Source: Symmachiella macrocystis
Lineage (GTDB): Bacteria; Planctomycetota; Planctomycetia; Planctomycetales; Planctomycetaceae
Reading direction: 5' to 3'
Length of the DNA stretch: 64,000 nucleotides
NCBI RefSeq assembly: GCF_007860075.1
Contig: NZ_SJPP01000003.1
Span: forward strand, 930,001 to 994,000
In this document: positions 1 to 8,176 of the stretch, one piece after another
Numbering within the stretch: position 1 is the first letter of the stretch
Layout of the letters: the number at the start of each line of letters is the position of its first letter
The notes under the pieces: model-generated
Seen by the model: only the letters and a program-made list of their open reading frames with translations
Told to the model about the DNA's origin: nothing
Databases searched by the model: none
Translations under genes and position numbers: made by a program

Positions 1-467
1 CCGAATCTCCTCTGGAACTACAGTCAAACGCATTACCCGAAGCCGTGGAGACGTTGCTGGAACGACAAGCGACGCTGTTTCCCGACATCGAATTCGATGT
101 CGACCAGCTCAAGCAAAACAACATCGTCGTCCGGGCTGACACGAGCGGATTACAACGGGTTCTCGGCAATTTGATCGACAACGCCTGCCGTTTTGCGAAT
201 CACCGAGTCCGCATCCAGGCCACGCGTGAGGAAGGGTGTATCGCCATCGATATCGAGGATGACGGTGGCGGAATTCCCGAATCAGACCGGCCGCACGTCT
301 TACAACCATTTGTACGGTTAGACAACCAGAATGAACTTAGCGACCATCGCGGCGTGGGGCTGGGACTCGCGCTGGTCAATCGTATCGTCACCAGTCATGA
401 CGGCCGGATAGAAATCGACAAAAGCGACCTCGGCGGCTGCCGTATCCGCACCACATGGCCCCATTGA
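1..467 (+). CDS. sensor histidine kinase, C-terminal ATPase part (5' end outside window)
   Basis: This is the C-terminal end of a two-component sensor histidine kinase; the reading frame is open from the first bases, so the dimerisation and sensor parts lie upstream of the window. It shows the HATPase_c fold in order: N-box NLIDNACRFA, G1 box DDGGGIP and G2 box GVGLGLALVNRIV, ending shortly after the last beta strand. The family autophosphorylates a histidine using ATP and passes the phosphate to a response regulator. No receiver domain follows, so the partner is presumably encoded upstream. The call as kinase is firm; its signal cannot be judged. Confidence 0.9.
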   Translation, partial: ESPLELQSNALPEAVETLLERQATLFPDIEFDVDQLKQNNIVVRADTSGLQRVLGNLIDNACRFANHRVRIQATREEGCIAIDIEDDGGGIPESDRPHVLQPFVRLDNQNELSDHRGVGLGLALVNRIVTSHDGRIEIDKSDLGGCRIRTTWPH

Positions 468-797
468 TCCCCTGTCGTGAGGTCAAAAGGAGACCCGGGC
501 CACAGCAGCATTGGCAATCATTGCCAATTCACGTGCGGCTCTGCGGTATTCGGATACATTTCGATACATTGTCGATACAAAAACGCAACTGACAGGCCGG
601 AAGATCTCCTCTACAGTACGATAGAACGAGACGCAATTCCCGCCTGCCGAGTGGACTTCGGTAGGCGGGAGCGACTCTAGCGTTTTCTGCGACAAATCGA
701 TTCAAAACCCTCCGGCGCGTCCCTCGAACATTGATCTGCACGTTTCGAGAACGATCGCCACTAGGTTTTGAAACGGGTTCTAAGCTGAGGAGCCGAA
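468..797. other. intergenic stretch with one imperfect hairpin
   Basis: There is no convincing gene here. Bases 639-650 and 658-669 form a 12-bp stem with one mismatch and a 7-base loop (CCCGCCTGCCGA / TCGGTAGGCGGG). No T-run follows it, so it may be a palindromic repeat rather than a terminator for the kinase gene. The last bases hold the AGGAG ribosome-binding site of the next gene. Confidence 0.5.
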
Positions 798-2900
798 ATG
801 GGAAATTTGATGTCAATGCGTTTATGGCTGTGCCTTGTTGCAGTCGCGATCTGCGTTCCCGCATTAGGAGCCGAATCAGCACCCGCAAAATTGGTCGAGG
901 ATTTCAAACTTCGCAGCCATCTGGGTCGTGAATGGTCGCTGAGTGACTTTGCCGACAAAAAAGTAGTCGTCATCACATTCCTGGGAACCGAATGTCCCCT
1001 CGCGAAGTTGTATGGCCCGCGGCTGACCGAACTGCAGCAGCAATTCGCCGACCAAAGCGTCGCCTTTATCGGCATCAACTCCAATACACAGGACAGCAAC
1101 ACAGAGTTAAGCAACTACGCCGAGCGGTATAAAATTCGCTTTCCCTTGTTGAAGGACGTCGGCAATCACGTCGCGGATGCAATGCAAGCGGAGCGGACGC
1201 CCGAGGTGTTCGTGCTCGATGAGGATCGCAAGGTCCGCTATCACGGCCGCATCGACAATCAATACGGCGTGGGCGTATCGCGTGACACCGTCCAGCGGCA
1301 CCATGTGGCGGTCGCTGTCGAAGAATTGCTGGCCGGCAAACCGGTCTCTTTGCCGAAAACGAAACCGGTCGGTTGTTATATCGGTCGGGTTAAAAAATCC
1401 AAACCGACCGGCGAAATCACCTACTCGAATCACATTGCCGCCATCTTCAACAAGCGGTGTGTGGAATGCCATCGTGACGGCGAAATCGCACCGTTCCCAT
1501 TGACCAGCTACGATGACGTCATCGGTTGGGAAGAGACCATTGTTGAGGTCATCGAAGATCAGCGTATGCCGCCGTGGTTCGCAAATCCTGCTCACGGTGA
1601 ATTCCGTAACGATGCCCGCCTGAGCGAAGAGGAAAAGTCGCTGATTTACAAATGGGTCAAAAACGGCATGCCCGCAGGAGATCCTGCCAAGCTGCCTGCT
1701 CCGCCAAAATTCAGCGAGGGATGGCGAATTCCAAAGCCGGATCAAGTCTTTCACATGCGTGAGGAACCATTCACCGTGCCGGCGCAAGGCGTTGTGGATT
1801 ACCAATACTTCGTGGTGGAAACTGGCTGGGACGAGGACAAATACATCTATGCCGCCGAAGCTCGCCCCGACAACACCTCGGTCGTCCATCACATCCTGGT
1901 CTATATCATCCCGCCCGGCGAACGCGCGAAATCCGACGCGCGCGACGTGCTCGTGGGTTATGCCCCGGGGAGTACACCGGTGCAATTACGAGACGGTATC
2001 GCCCTGAAAGTACCTGTCGGCAGTCGATTGCTGTTCCAAATGCACTATACACCCAACGGTTACGAACAACACGACCGCAGCTATGCGGGAGTCTGTTTCA
2101 TTGACAAAAAGGACGTCACCAAATTGCGGAAAGGGCGACTGGCAATCAATACCAGATTTCGAATCCCCCCCAATACGGACAATCACTCTGTGACCGCGGA
2201 CTATCAATTCCATCGCGACGAATCCCTACTGGCCATGACGCCGCACATGCATCTACGCGGCAAGGCGTTTCGCTATGAAGCGATCTACCCTGACGGCAAA
2301 AAGGAAGTGCTGCTCGATGTGCCCAAGTATGATTTCAATTGGCAACTCAAGTACATCCTCGACAAACCAAAGCGTATCCCGAAGGGGACCACGATTCACT
2401 GCACAGCCTTGTTCGACAATTCCAAGGAGAATCCCGCCAATCCCGATCCCAACAAAAAGGTCCGCTGGGGAGATCAAAGCTGGGAGGAAATGATGATCGG
2501 ATTCTTCGATACCATCCCCATCGAAGACAACAAGCAGCCGAAGCTCAGCAAAAACGTCGAGATTGACCCCACGGGCGAATGGAGTTGGGAACGCAGCGTG
2601 GGACTGAAGAAGGTCGAAGAATCATTATCGCTCAAACTCGAAGACAACAAATTATCGGGCGTACTGAATACTCAGAACGGACCGATTGAGATTGAAGACG
2701 CGGTCATCGACGGCCGCCGGATTACGTTTCAGGTGAAACCGGCGCAATTTCGCGGCGCGGTTCTGGGCTTCGATGCGCAAATCGACACGGCTGAAATCAA
2801 AGGCCAAGCGACTTTCACGATCGAGAAAGTTGGCAAATCACAGTCATTCCCCTGGGTGGCGCGCCGCTCGGAGAATTCCGACAAAAAATCCAACAAATAA
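798..2900 (+). CDS. secreted redoxin / c-type heme / copper monooxygenase-like protein
   Basis: This is a 700-residue exported multidomain redox protein. A signal peptide (residues 1 to about 24, ending ALGAES) is followed by a thioredoxin-fold AhpC/TSA-like domain (about 30-190). That domain keeps only one cysteine of the usual pair, in TECPLAKLYG. A heme-attachment motif CVECH lies at about 221-225. From about 310 it resembles the copper type II, ascorbate-dependent monooxygenase fold (PHM-like), with candidate copper-ligand motifs VVHHIL (about 363) and HMHLRG (about 482). The final 100 residues form a beta-rich tail. An AGGAG sits 6-10 bases before the chosen ATG. This architecture is common in planctomycetes; the substrate is unknown. 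It stands alone between two intergenic gaps. Confidence 0.8.
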   Translation: MGNLMSMRLWLCLVAVAICVPALGAESAPAKLVEDFKLRSHLGREWSLSDFADKKVVVITFLGTECPLAKLYGPRLTELQQQFADQSVAFIGINSNTQDSNTELSNYAERYKIRFPLLKDVGNHVADAMQAERTPEVFVLDEDRKVRYHGRIDNQYGVGVSRDTVQRHHVAVAVEELLAGKPVSLPKTKPVGCYIGRVKKSKPTGEITYSNHIAAIFNKRCVECHRDGEIAPFPLTSYDDVIGWEETIVEVIEDQRMPPWFANPAHGEFRNDARLSEEEKSLIYKWVKNGMPAGDPAKLPAPPKFSEGWRIPKPDQVFHMREEPFTVPAQGVVDYQYFVVETGWDEDKYIYAAEARPDNTSVVHHILVYIIPPGERAKSDARDVLVGYAPGSTPVQLRDGIALKVPVGSRLLFQMHYTPNGYEQHDRSYAGVCFIDKKDVTKLRKGRLAINTRFRIPPNTDNHSVTADYQFHRDESLLAMTPHMHLRGKAFRYEAIYPDGKKEVLLDVPKYDFNWQLKYILDKPKRIPKGTTIHCTALFDNSKENPANPDPNKKVRWGDQSWEEMMIGFFDTIPIEDNKQPKLSKNVEIDPTGEWSWERSVGLKKVEESLSLKLEDNKLSGVLNTQNGPIEIEDAVIDGRRITFQVKPAQFRGAVLGFDAQIDTAEIKGQATFTIEKVGKSQSFPWVARRSENSDKKSNK

Positions 2901-3199
2901 CATCTACAGAAGCGTAGTTCTGGGAACAAATTGTTCCACAGGCAATCAAGCGACTCGTGTAGAGAAGCTTCAGAAGCAAAGAAACTATTGCGCACGCTAG
3001 TTTTTCCCTGCATCTGAAGCGACTCTCCTCGAGTTCTTTGCTTTCCTCGGCTTGCCAATTCAAAATACGAACATTCCCTATGAAGTTTCGCGGCATCAGC
3101 ATTTGATTTTCATCCGGCGCCGTTTATCCTTAAAAGAAACAGCGTCCACAATTTCCAGGGTATTCTCCTACAACACTCGTGACTATTTCGAAAGACAGC

Positions 3200-4969
3200 A
3201 TGCACATCACACCAGAAGAGCAGCCGTTCGCTCCGCAGTCGGGTTTTGCCCGATCAGCAAATTTCACGAAACCATTCTCAAGCGCGCTCCATGGACTGCG
3301 ACAACCGTTTGCCTTGTCTGGCATTTTGGCCTGCGCGTTGCTACTGGTGAGCAGCGGTGTTGGTCTTGCCGCTGAGCCACTGCCCGCGCGGACCGCGCTG
3401 GATGATTATGTCGAAAAGCCCGATGACAGTTACAGTTGGAAAGTCGTCGAGCATGACAAGGTCAAGGGCATGCAGACCTTTGTGCTCGACATGGTCTCAC
3501 AAAACTGGCGGACGAAGGACGACGTCAATCGCACCGAATGGCAACATTGGGTCACGGTCGCCGTTCCGGATAAGATTAAGTCGAACGTAGGCTTCATGTG
3601 GATTGGCGGCGGACGCAATGGCGGGGATCCTCCCAAAGGTCCTTCGGAACGGGTCATCCAAATCGCCAAGGCAACACAAACCGTCGTCGCCGAAGTACAC
3701 ATGATCCCCAATCAGACTCTCGTCTTTCACAAAGATGGCAAACGTCGCGTCGAAGACGATCTGATCGCTTACACCTGGGTAAAATTCTTGGAAACGGGCG
3801 ACGCCACCTGGCCCGCACGCAATCCGATGGTCAAGAGTGTCGTCCGCGCTATGGATGCCGTCACCGAACTACTAGCTTCCGACGAAGGGGGCAAGCGGAA
3901 AGTCGATGAATACTTCGTCGCCGGCGGCTCCAAGCGGGGTTGGACAACTTGGTTGGTGGGTGCGGTCGACAAACGCGTCGTCGGCATTGCCCCGATCGTG
4001 ATCGACATTTTAAATCTCGAAAAATCGATGAACCATCACTTCTCCTGCTACGGTTTCTTTTCACCGTCGGTCGGCGATTACGTCGCGCACAAACTGATGC
4101 GGATGGGTGATCATCCCCGCATCGCCGCCCTGCACGGGTTGGTTGACCCGTATAGTTATCGACATCGTTTGACGATGCCCAAATACGTCATCAACGGAGC
4201 GGGAGACCAATACTTTCCTCCCGACTTGTCACGGTATTACTTCGACGAATTGACCGGCGAGAAGTACCTAAGGTATGTTCCCAACACAGACCACTCCCTG
4301 CGAGGCACCGATGCTGTCGAAAGTTTGATCGCCTTCTATTTGACCGTTTTGGCCAAAGAGGAGGGACCGAAGTTTTCCTGGAAGCGGACTGCTGAAAACA
4401 CGATCGAGATCAAAACCGTCGACAAACCGGAAAAAGTCCTGCTCTGGCAAGCCACGAACCCCAAAGGCCGTGACTTCCGCATCGAGAGTGTGGGACCGAT
4501 CTACACCAGCACCGAACTCAAGGACCAGGGAGACGGCGTTTACGTCGCCCACGTCGAGACTCCCGAAGAAGGTTGGACGGCGTTCTTTGCAGAGTTGACC
4601 TACAACGTCGGCAAGCCGGTGCCACTGATTGTCACCACCAACGTCGGCATCACACCCGATACGTTCCCGTTTGCCGACAAAGACCAGACATTGCCGACAT
4701 CGCTGACGCTGAAATTCATCGCCCCCAATCAGCAAGCGATCGACACCATCAAAAAAGCCATGAGCTCCCCACAGATGAAAGCGGTCGGCGACGATCCGCG
4801 ATTGAAGGTCGATGAAAAAACCGACAAGGGACTGGTCGTTACCTTCAATTGGGTTCCCAAGGGAGAATGGGATGACGGGGCTCGGTCCATCGCCGATTAT
4901 CTGAAAAACTTGGGCTGCGACGGCTTCCAGTACCAACTCGAATCCGGCCGGCCGTTTGGCGATAAATAG
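3200..4969 (+). CDS. PhoPQ-activated pathogenicity-related (PqaA-type) alpha/beta hydrolase
   Basis: This exported protein of about 589 residues matches the PhoPQ-activated pathogenicity-related family, an alpha/beta-hydrolase-like family of uncertain substrate. The likely nucleophile elbow is GGSKRGW (about residue 241), and motifs such as MWIGGGRNGG and NTDHSLRGTD fit the family. A hydrophobic stretch ALSGILACALLLVSSGVG ending GLAAEP (near residue 55) looks like a signal peptide with an unusually long N-region. The start is therefore uncertain: GTG at 3179 or ATG at 3200 are both possible and neither has a strong ribosome-binding site. Transcription ends at the hairpin at 4996-5031. The family assignment is firm; the physiological role is not known. 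Confidence 0.8.
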   Translation: MHITPEEQPFAPQSGFARSANFTKPFSSALHGLRQPFALSGILACALLLVSSGVGLAAEPLPARTALDDYVEKPDDSYSWKVVEHDKVKGMQTFVLDMVSQNWRTKDDVNRTEWQHWVTVAVPDKIKSNVGFMWIGGGRNGGDPPKGPSERVIQIAKATQTVVAEVHMIPNQTLVFHKDGKRRVEDDLIAYTWVKFLETGDATWPARNPMVKSVVRAMDAVTELLASDEGGKRKVDEYFVAGGSKRGWTTWLVGAVDKRVVGIAPIVIDILNLEKSMNHHFSCYGFFSPSVGDYVAHKLMRMGDHPRIAALHGLVDPYSYRHRLTMPKYVINGAGDQYFPPDLSRYYFDELTGEKYLRYVPNTDHSLRGTDAVESLIAFYLTVLAKEEGPKFSWKRTAENTIEIKTVDKPEKVLLWQATNPKGRDFRIESVGPIYTSTELKDQGDGVYVAHVETPEEGWTAFFAELTYNVGKPVPLIVTTNVGITPDTFPFADKDQTLPTSLTLKFIAPNQQAIDTIKKAMSSPQMKAVGDDPRLKVDEKTDKGLVVTFNWVPKGEWDDGARSIADYLKNLGCDGFQYQLESGRPFGDK

Positions 4970-4995
4970 TAAATTGAAAATGGTTGAGCAAAAAG

Positions 4996-5034
4996 AATCG
5001 GGCCCCCAAGCGAACGTTTGGGGGCCCGATTTTT
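4996..5034. terminator. strong bidirectional intrinsic terminator
   Basis: A perfect 14-bp stem (4996-5009 with 5018-5031, core CGGGCCCCC) has an 8-base loop. It is followed by TTTTT on the plus strand and by a T-rich run on the minus strand (TTCTTTTT). It lies between the convergent ends of the hydrolase gene and pheT, so it can stop both. Confidence 0.9.
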
Positions 5035-5070
5035 GTATCCGTAGGTCATGGTGTGCATGACACACTTGGC

Positions 5071-7092
5071 TCAGCCGCGCAGTTCCGCTCCCAATTGCTC
5101 CCGGCAGGCGGCGATCACCGCTTGTTGCGAGACATCGACTTCTTCGGCCGTTAGCGTACGGTCTGCTGCGCGGTAGCGTGCCGTGAGCAAGTAGCTCTTT
5201 TTCCCGGTCGGGATTTGCTTGCCGCGGAATTGGCTGTCGAATCGCAAATCTTCCAACAGCGGGCCGGCAGCCGCTTTGACGGTTTGTGCGACCTGCTGCC
5301 AGGTCGTCGCATCGTCCAGAATGAAATTCAAGTCACGGTCACTGGACGGATATTGCGGCGTGGGGACGAATTGCGGGGTGAGGTCCGCTGTGCGGTCCAA
5401 CATGCCGAAATCCAACTCTGCCACCGTCACATCGTCGCGCAGATTCAACTTGTCTTTAATATCGGCGGCGATTTCTCCCAGCCAACCCCACAACTGGCCA
5501 TTGAGCAAGACCTCACAGCCCCGCCCTGCGGCGAAACTCGGTAGCTCACACGGACGAACTTCGACCAGCGACTGGTGATTCACCGCCTTGGCCAACAACT
5601 CCACGATGCCCTTCACATCGAAAAAGGAATCGCCGCTAACCAGTGACAGCCGTGTCGGCTCCCCACTTCGATCGCCCGGAGAAGCGGCCAGATAGACGTT
5701 GGAGATTTCATACAACCGTGCATTGAACGTGCCGCGTTTTTCATTTTCGCGGCGCGATTGCAGCAAACTGGGAATCAGACTTTGCCGCAAGATGTTTTCC
5801 CGTTTGCGCGACGAATGCTCCACGCGCAGCGGTTCGCCGTCGCCGGTCGGGCGGAACAGCCCTAGCAAATCGTCGTCGACAAAGGTCATCGTGATCGACT
5901 CGAAATAACCGTTGCCGTTGAGCGCGTTGTGTACGCGGTCGGCGACACGGTCGAAGACCCGCTTGCTGCTGGCGGTCAGCGGCACGAGCACGTCTTCGGG
6001 AATCTGTTCGTAACCATAAATGCGGGCGACCTCTTCAATCAGGTCGATTTCCCGTGTCAAATCACGCCGCCAGGAAGGCGGAACGAATCGACAGGAGGCG
6101 GCGCTCGCTTCGCCCTGCAGTTCCAATCCCAAGTCAGTGAGAATGCGGACCACCTCGTTTGGTTCGACGTCGATTCCCAAGATTCGCGAAATTTGCGCGA
6201 AACGCAATTCGACCGGATCGCTGTTCGGCGTCCGCCCCGCACCGGCAACCACGGCTCCTTCCAGCAGTTCCCCACCGGCCAGTTCCAAAATCAATTCCGC
6301 ACAGCGACGACTCGCCCAGTCCATGCCGTGAGGGTCGACGCCGCGTTCGAATCGATACGACGAGTCGCTATGCAGATTCAGTACGCGGGCAGTGTTGCGA
6401 ATCGACAGCGGGCGGAAATCAGCAACTTCGATGAGTACGTTGGTCGTCGCGGCGCTGATCTCGGTTTCCAATCCCCCCATCACGCCGGCAATGGCCACCG
6501 GTCGGTCGGCGTCGGCGATGACGCACATCTCCGGCTGCAGTTCATAATCGCGTTGGTCGATCGCCGTCAGTTTTTCCCCCGGCTGCGCGCGGCGAACGAC
6601 AATCCGGCCTTCGTGTAGCTTATCCATGTCGAATGTGTGCAGCGGCTGTCCGCACTCCATCAACACGTAGTTCGAGATATCGACGATGTTGTTGATCGGC
6701 CGAATACCGAGTGTCTCCAACCGGCTCTTCAGCCAATCCGGACTCTCCGCCACTTTTACGCCCCGCACGACGCGGGCGATATATTGCGGGCACAGATCGT
6801 CACATTCGATCTCCACAGACGTCGCCTCGGCCGTTTTGGCCGCCGATTCACTCGGTTGGGCGTCGGGAATGGTGATTGGTTTGTCGTACAGCGCCGCAAT
6901 TTCGCGAGCCACGCCGAGATGCCCCAGGCAATCGGGGCGATTGCTGGTGACCTCCAGATCGATCCCCAAATCATCGGGAAACGCCTCGGTCCCTTCGAGG
7001 TTCAAACCAGAGAGAGTCAACTTGTCGGTCAAATCATCGGCCGACATCTCGAGGGGAACGTATTCTTTTAACCAATTCCAACTGACGATCAT
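5071..7092 (-). CDS. pheT: phenylalanine--tRNA ligase beta subunit, compact form
   Basis: This is the beta subunit of the (alpha-beta)2 synthetase that charges tRNA-Phe. At 673 residues it is about 110 shorter than the usual bacterial protein of about 790. The N-terminal strand MIVSWNWLKEYV runs almost directly into LEVTSNRPDCLGHLGVARE. The EMAP-II-like tRNA-binding domain normally found at about residues 40-150 is therefore absent. The B3/B4 editing region (GQPLHTFD, VAIAGVMGG), the B5 domain and the catalytic-like core (DLIEEVARIYGYEQIP, SSYRFERGVDP) follow. The C-terminal FDX-ACB anticodon-binding domain (about 580-673, YPSSDRDLNFILDD) is present. No pheS lies beside it. Identity is certain. 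Confidence 0.97.
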   Translation of the reverse strand: MIVSWNWLKEYVPLEMSADDLTDKLTLSGLNLEGTEAFPDDLGIDLEVTSNRPDCLGHLGVAREIAALYDKPITIPDAQPSESAAKTAEATSVEIECDDLCPQYIARVVRGVKVAESPDWLKSRLETLGIRPINNIVDISNYVLMECGQPLHTFDMDKLHEGRIVVRRAQPGEKLTAIDQRDYELQPEMCVIADADRPVAIAGVMGGLETEISAATTNVLIEVADFRPLSIRNTARVLNLHSDSSYRFERGVDPHGMDWASRRCAELILELAGGELLEGAVVAGAGRTPNSDPVELRFAQISRILGIDVEPNEVVRILTDLGLELQGEASAASCRFVPPSWRRDLTREIDLIEEVARIYGYEQIPEDVLVPLTASSKRVFDRVADRVHNALNGNGYFESITMTFVDDDLLGLFRPTGDGEPLRVEHSSRKRENILRQSLIPSLLQSRRENEKRGTFNARLYEISNVYLAASPGDRSGEPTRLSLVSGDSFFDVKGIVELLAKAVNHQSLVEVRPCELPSFAAGRGCEVLLNGQLWGWLGEIAADIKDKLNLRDDVTVAELDFGMLDRTADLTPQFVPTPQYPSSDRDLNFILDDATTWQQVAQTVKAAAGPLLEDLRFDSQFRGKQIPTGKKSYLLTARYRAADRTLTAEEVDVSQQAVIAACREQLGAELRG

Positions 7093-7431
7093 GATTTTAG
7101 GCCGTGGGCTTTAGGCTGTAGACTGTAGGTTTGGCCGATCCAAGCAACTCCGCCAGCGGGCGGGGAGCGGCGAATGAGCTACTTTATCGGGTCATTGGCT
7201 GCTGAACAATGGACTCGATTCAAGTCGTCTTGTGTCGGGGGGTAGTGAATTTGGCTGCCAAGACAGGGTGAAATCGTGCTGAACTCTCACTTGATCGGTA
7301 TCAAATGGCAGAAAACCAATAATCCCGGATCCTGCACAACTCTTGAAGAATTGACGCAAGTGTGTTAAGAGTCGGGATTCAATTGTTTTTCGGTAGAACA
7401 CAACAGAAGCTGGCGGAGGAGCGATTCGCGA
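7093..7431. repeat. intergenic region with degenerate short tandem repeat
   Basis: Just upstream of pheT, bases about 7095-7132 hold short degenerate repeats of the type GGCTTTAGGCTGTAGACTG (GGCTGTAG units). The rest shows no gene. A GGAGGAG sequence near 7415-7421 is the ribosome-binding site of the next small gene. Confidence 0.4.
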
Positions 7432-7521
7432 ATGGGTACGAAGAAGACAGGCAAAGGTCGGCGGAAAATCGGGCGAAAAAAACGGCGTATGCGTAGCAAG
7501 ATCCGTCATCGTAAAGGCTAG
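7432..7521 (+). CDS. 29-residue very basic peptide, ribosomal-protein-like (COX24/bS22 type candidate)
   Basis: This short open frame encodes 29 residues, starting MGTKKTGKGRRKIGRKKRR and ending SKIRHRKG, with 17 Lys/Arg/His and no acidic residue. A strong GGAGGAG lies about 10 bases before the ATG. The pattern KxRRKI..KK.R.....RH resembles the tiny bacterial AURKAIP1/COX24-domain (bS22/mS38-like) proteins and other ribosome-bound basic peptides. I infer a ribosomal or RNA-binding role from composition and pattern only. It sits alone, divergent from pheT, and would be skipped by length cut-offs. Reality as a gene is likely; the family assignment is tentative. Confidence 0.65.
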   Translation: MGTKKTGKGRRKIGRKKRRMRSKIRHRKG

Positions 7522-8176
7522 TTCCGGCGGTACTTTGTTCTCTTGTGGGCAGAATCAGTCGGCGCTGCACAGGTGGCCCCGGCTCCTCGCTTTTTGACCT
7601 GCCGCGCAGCCTCCAACACGGTCACATCGTTTGGAGGCTGCTGCACCGGTCCTTTGAGACCTGCGGGTCAGACAATCAGTATGTCGTGCGAAGATTCCTC
7701 GCGCCGACAAGGGGAGTGTGCGCCCCGAGGAAGCGCCCCCTTCACACTCGCAGCGATGCGACGCATTGCTATGGTCTCGACAACCGGGTCCCCCAGCCTG
7801 AGTCGCTGATATTCAACGAATCCTGCGCCTTGCCCTCTGGGCGTGTCCCGAATCGGTTCGTCCGGCATGCAATGGATTTTCTGTAGAATCCAGGCCGCAC
7901 GGCCGATCTCAGGCTGGAATCCGGTTGGTTTGATCTGGTAAACTGGAGAATGTGCCGATAACAATCGGCTTTCGCTAAGATCTGCCGCCTATGGCTGTTG
8001 TGACGAGCGAACCACTCCGTCGCTGAGCAGCTCAGCGGCATCGATCACACCAGATTTTTCCATCCACACCCAGCAATCGTCGCCCGCAGAATCGTTTGAT
8101 TCGACACAATCACCGAATGCGGCTGGAGATTATTGCCGGTATTTGCGGATGACATTCAATTGGGGAGCGTTAAGCC
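7522..8176. other. 655-bp gap without a convincing gene; one good hairpin
   Basis: No open frame here looks like protein. Bases 7606-7616 and 7631-7641 form an 11-bp perfect stem (GCAGCCTCCAA / TTGGAGGCTGC) with a 14-base loop but no T-run. Smaller GACC/GGTC stems follow. It could be part of an untranslated RNA, but I recognise no RNase P, tmRNA, SRP or riboswitch consensus. GGGAG at about 8163 is the ribosome-binding site of the next gene. Confidence 0.4.

Noticed and set aside
1107-1985. Minus-strand frame of 292 codons inside the redoxin/heme gene
   Set aside because: Shadow of the opposite strand; no start with a ribosome-binding site and no family features.
2933-2947. GGAACAA/TTGTTCC palindrome after the redoxin/heme gene
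   Set aside because: Only 7 bp per arm with no T-run; too weak to call as operator or terminator.
4268-5065. Minus-strand frame of 265 codons opposite the PqaA-type hydrolase
   Set aside because: It overlaps a real gene on the other strand and crosses the terminator at 4996-5034.
7668-7964. Minus-strand open frame of 98 codons in the 7.5-8.2 kb gap
   Set aside because: No ribosome-binding site, unusual composition and no recognisable features.
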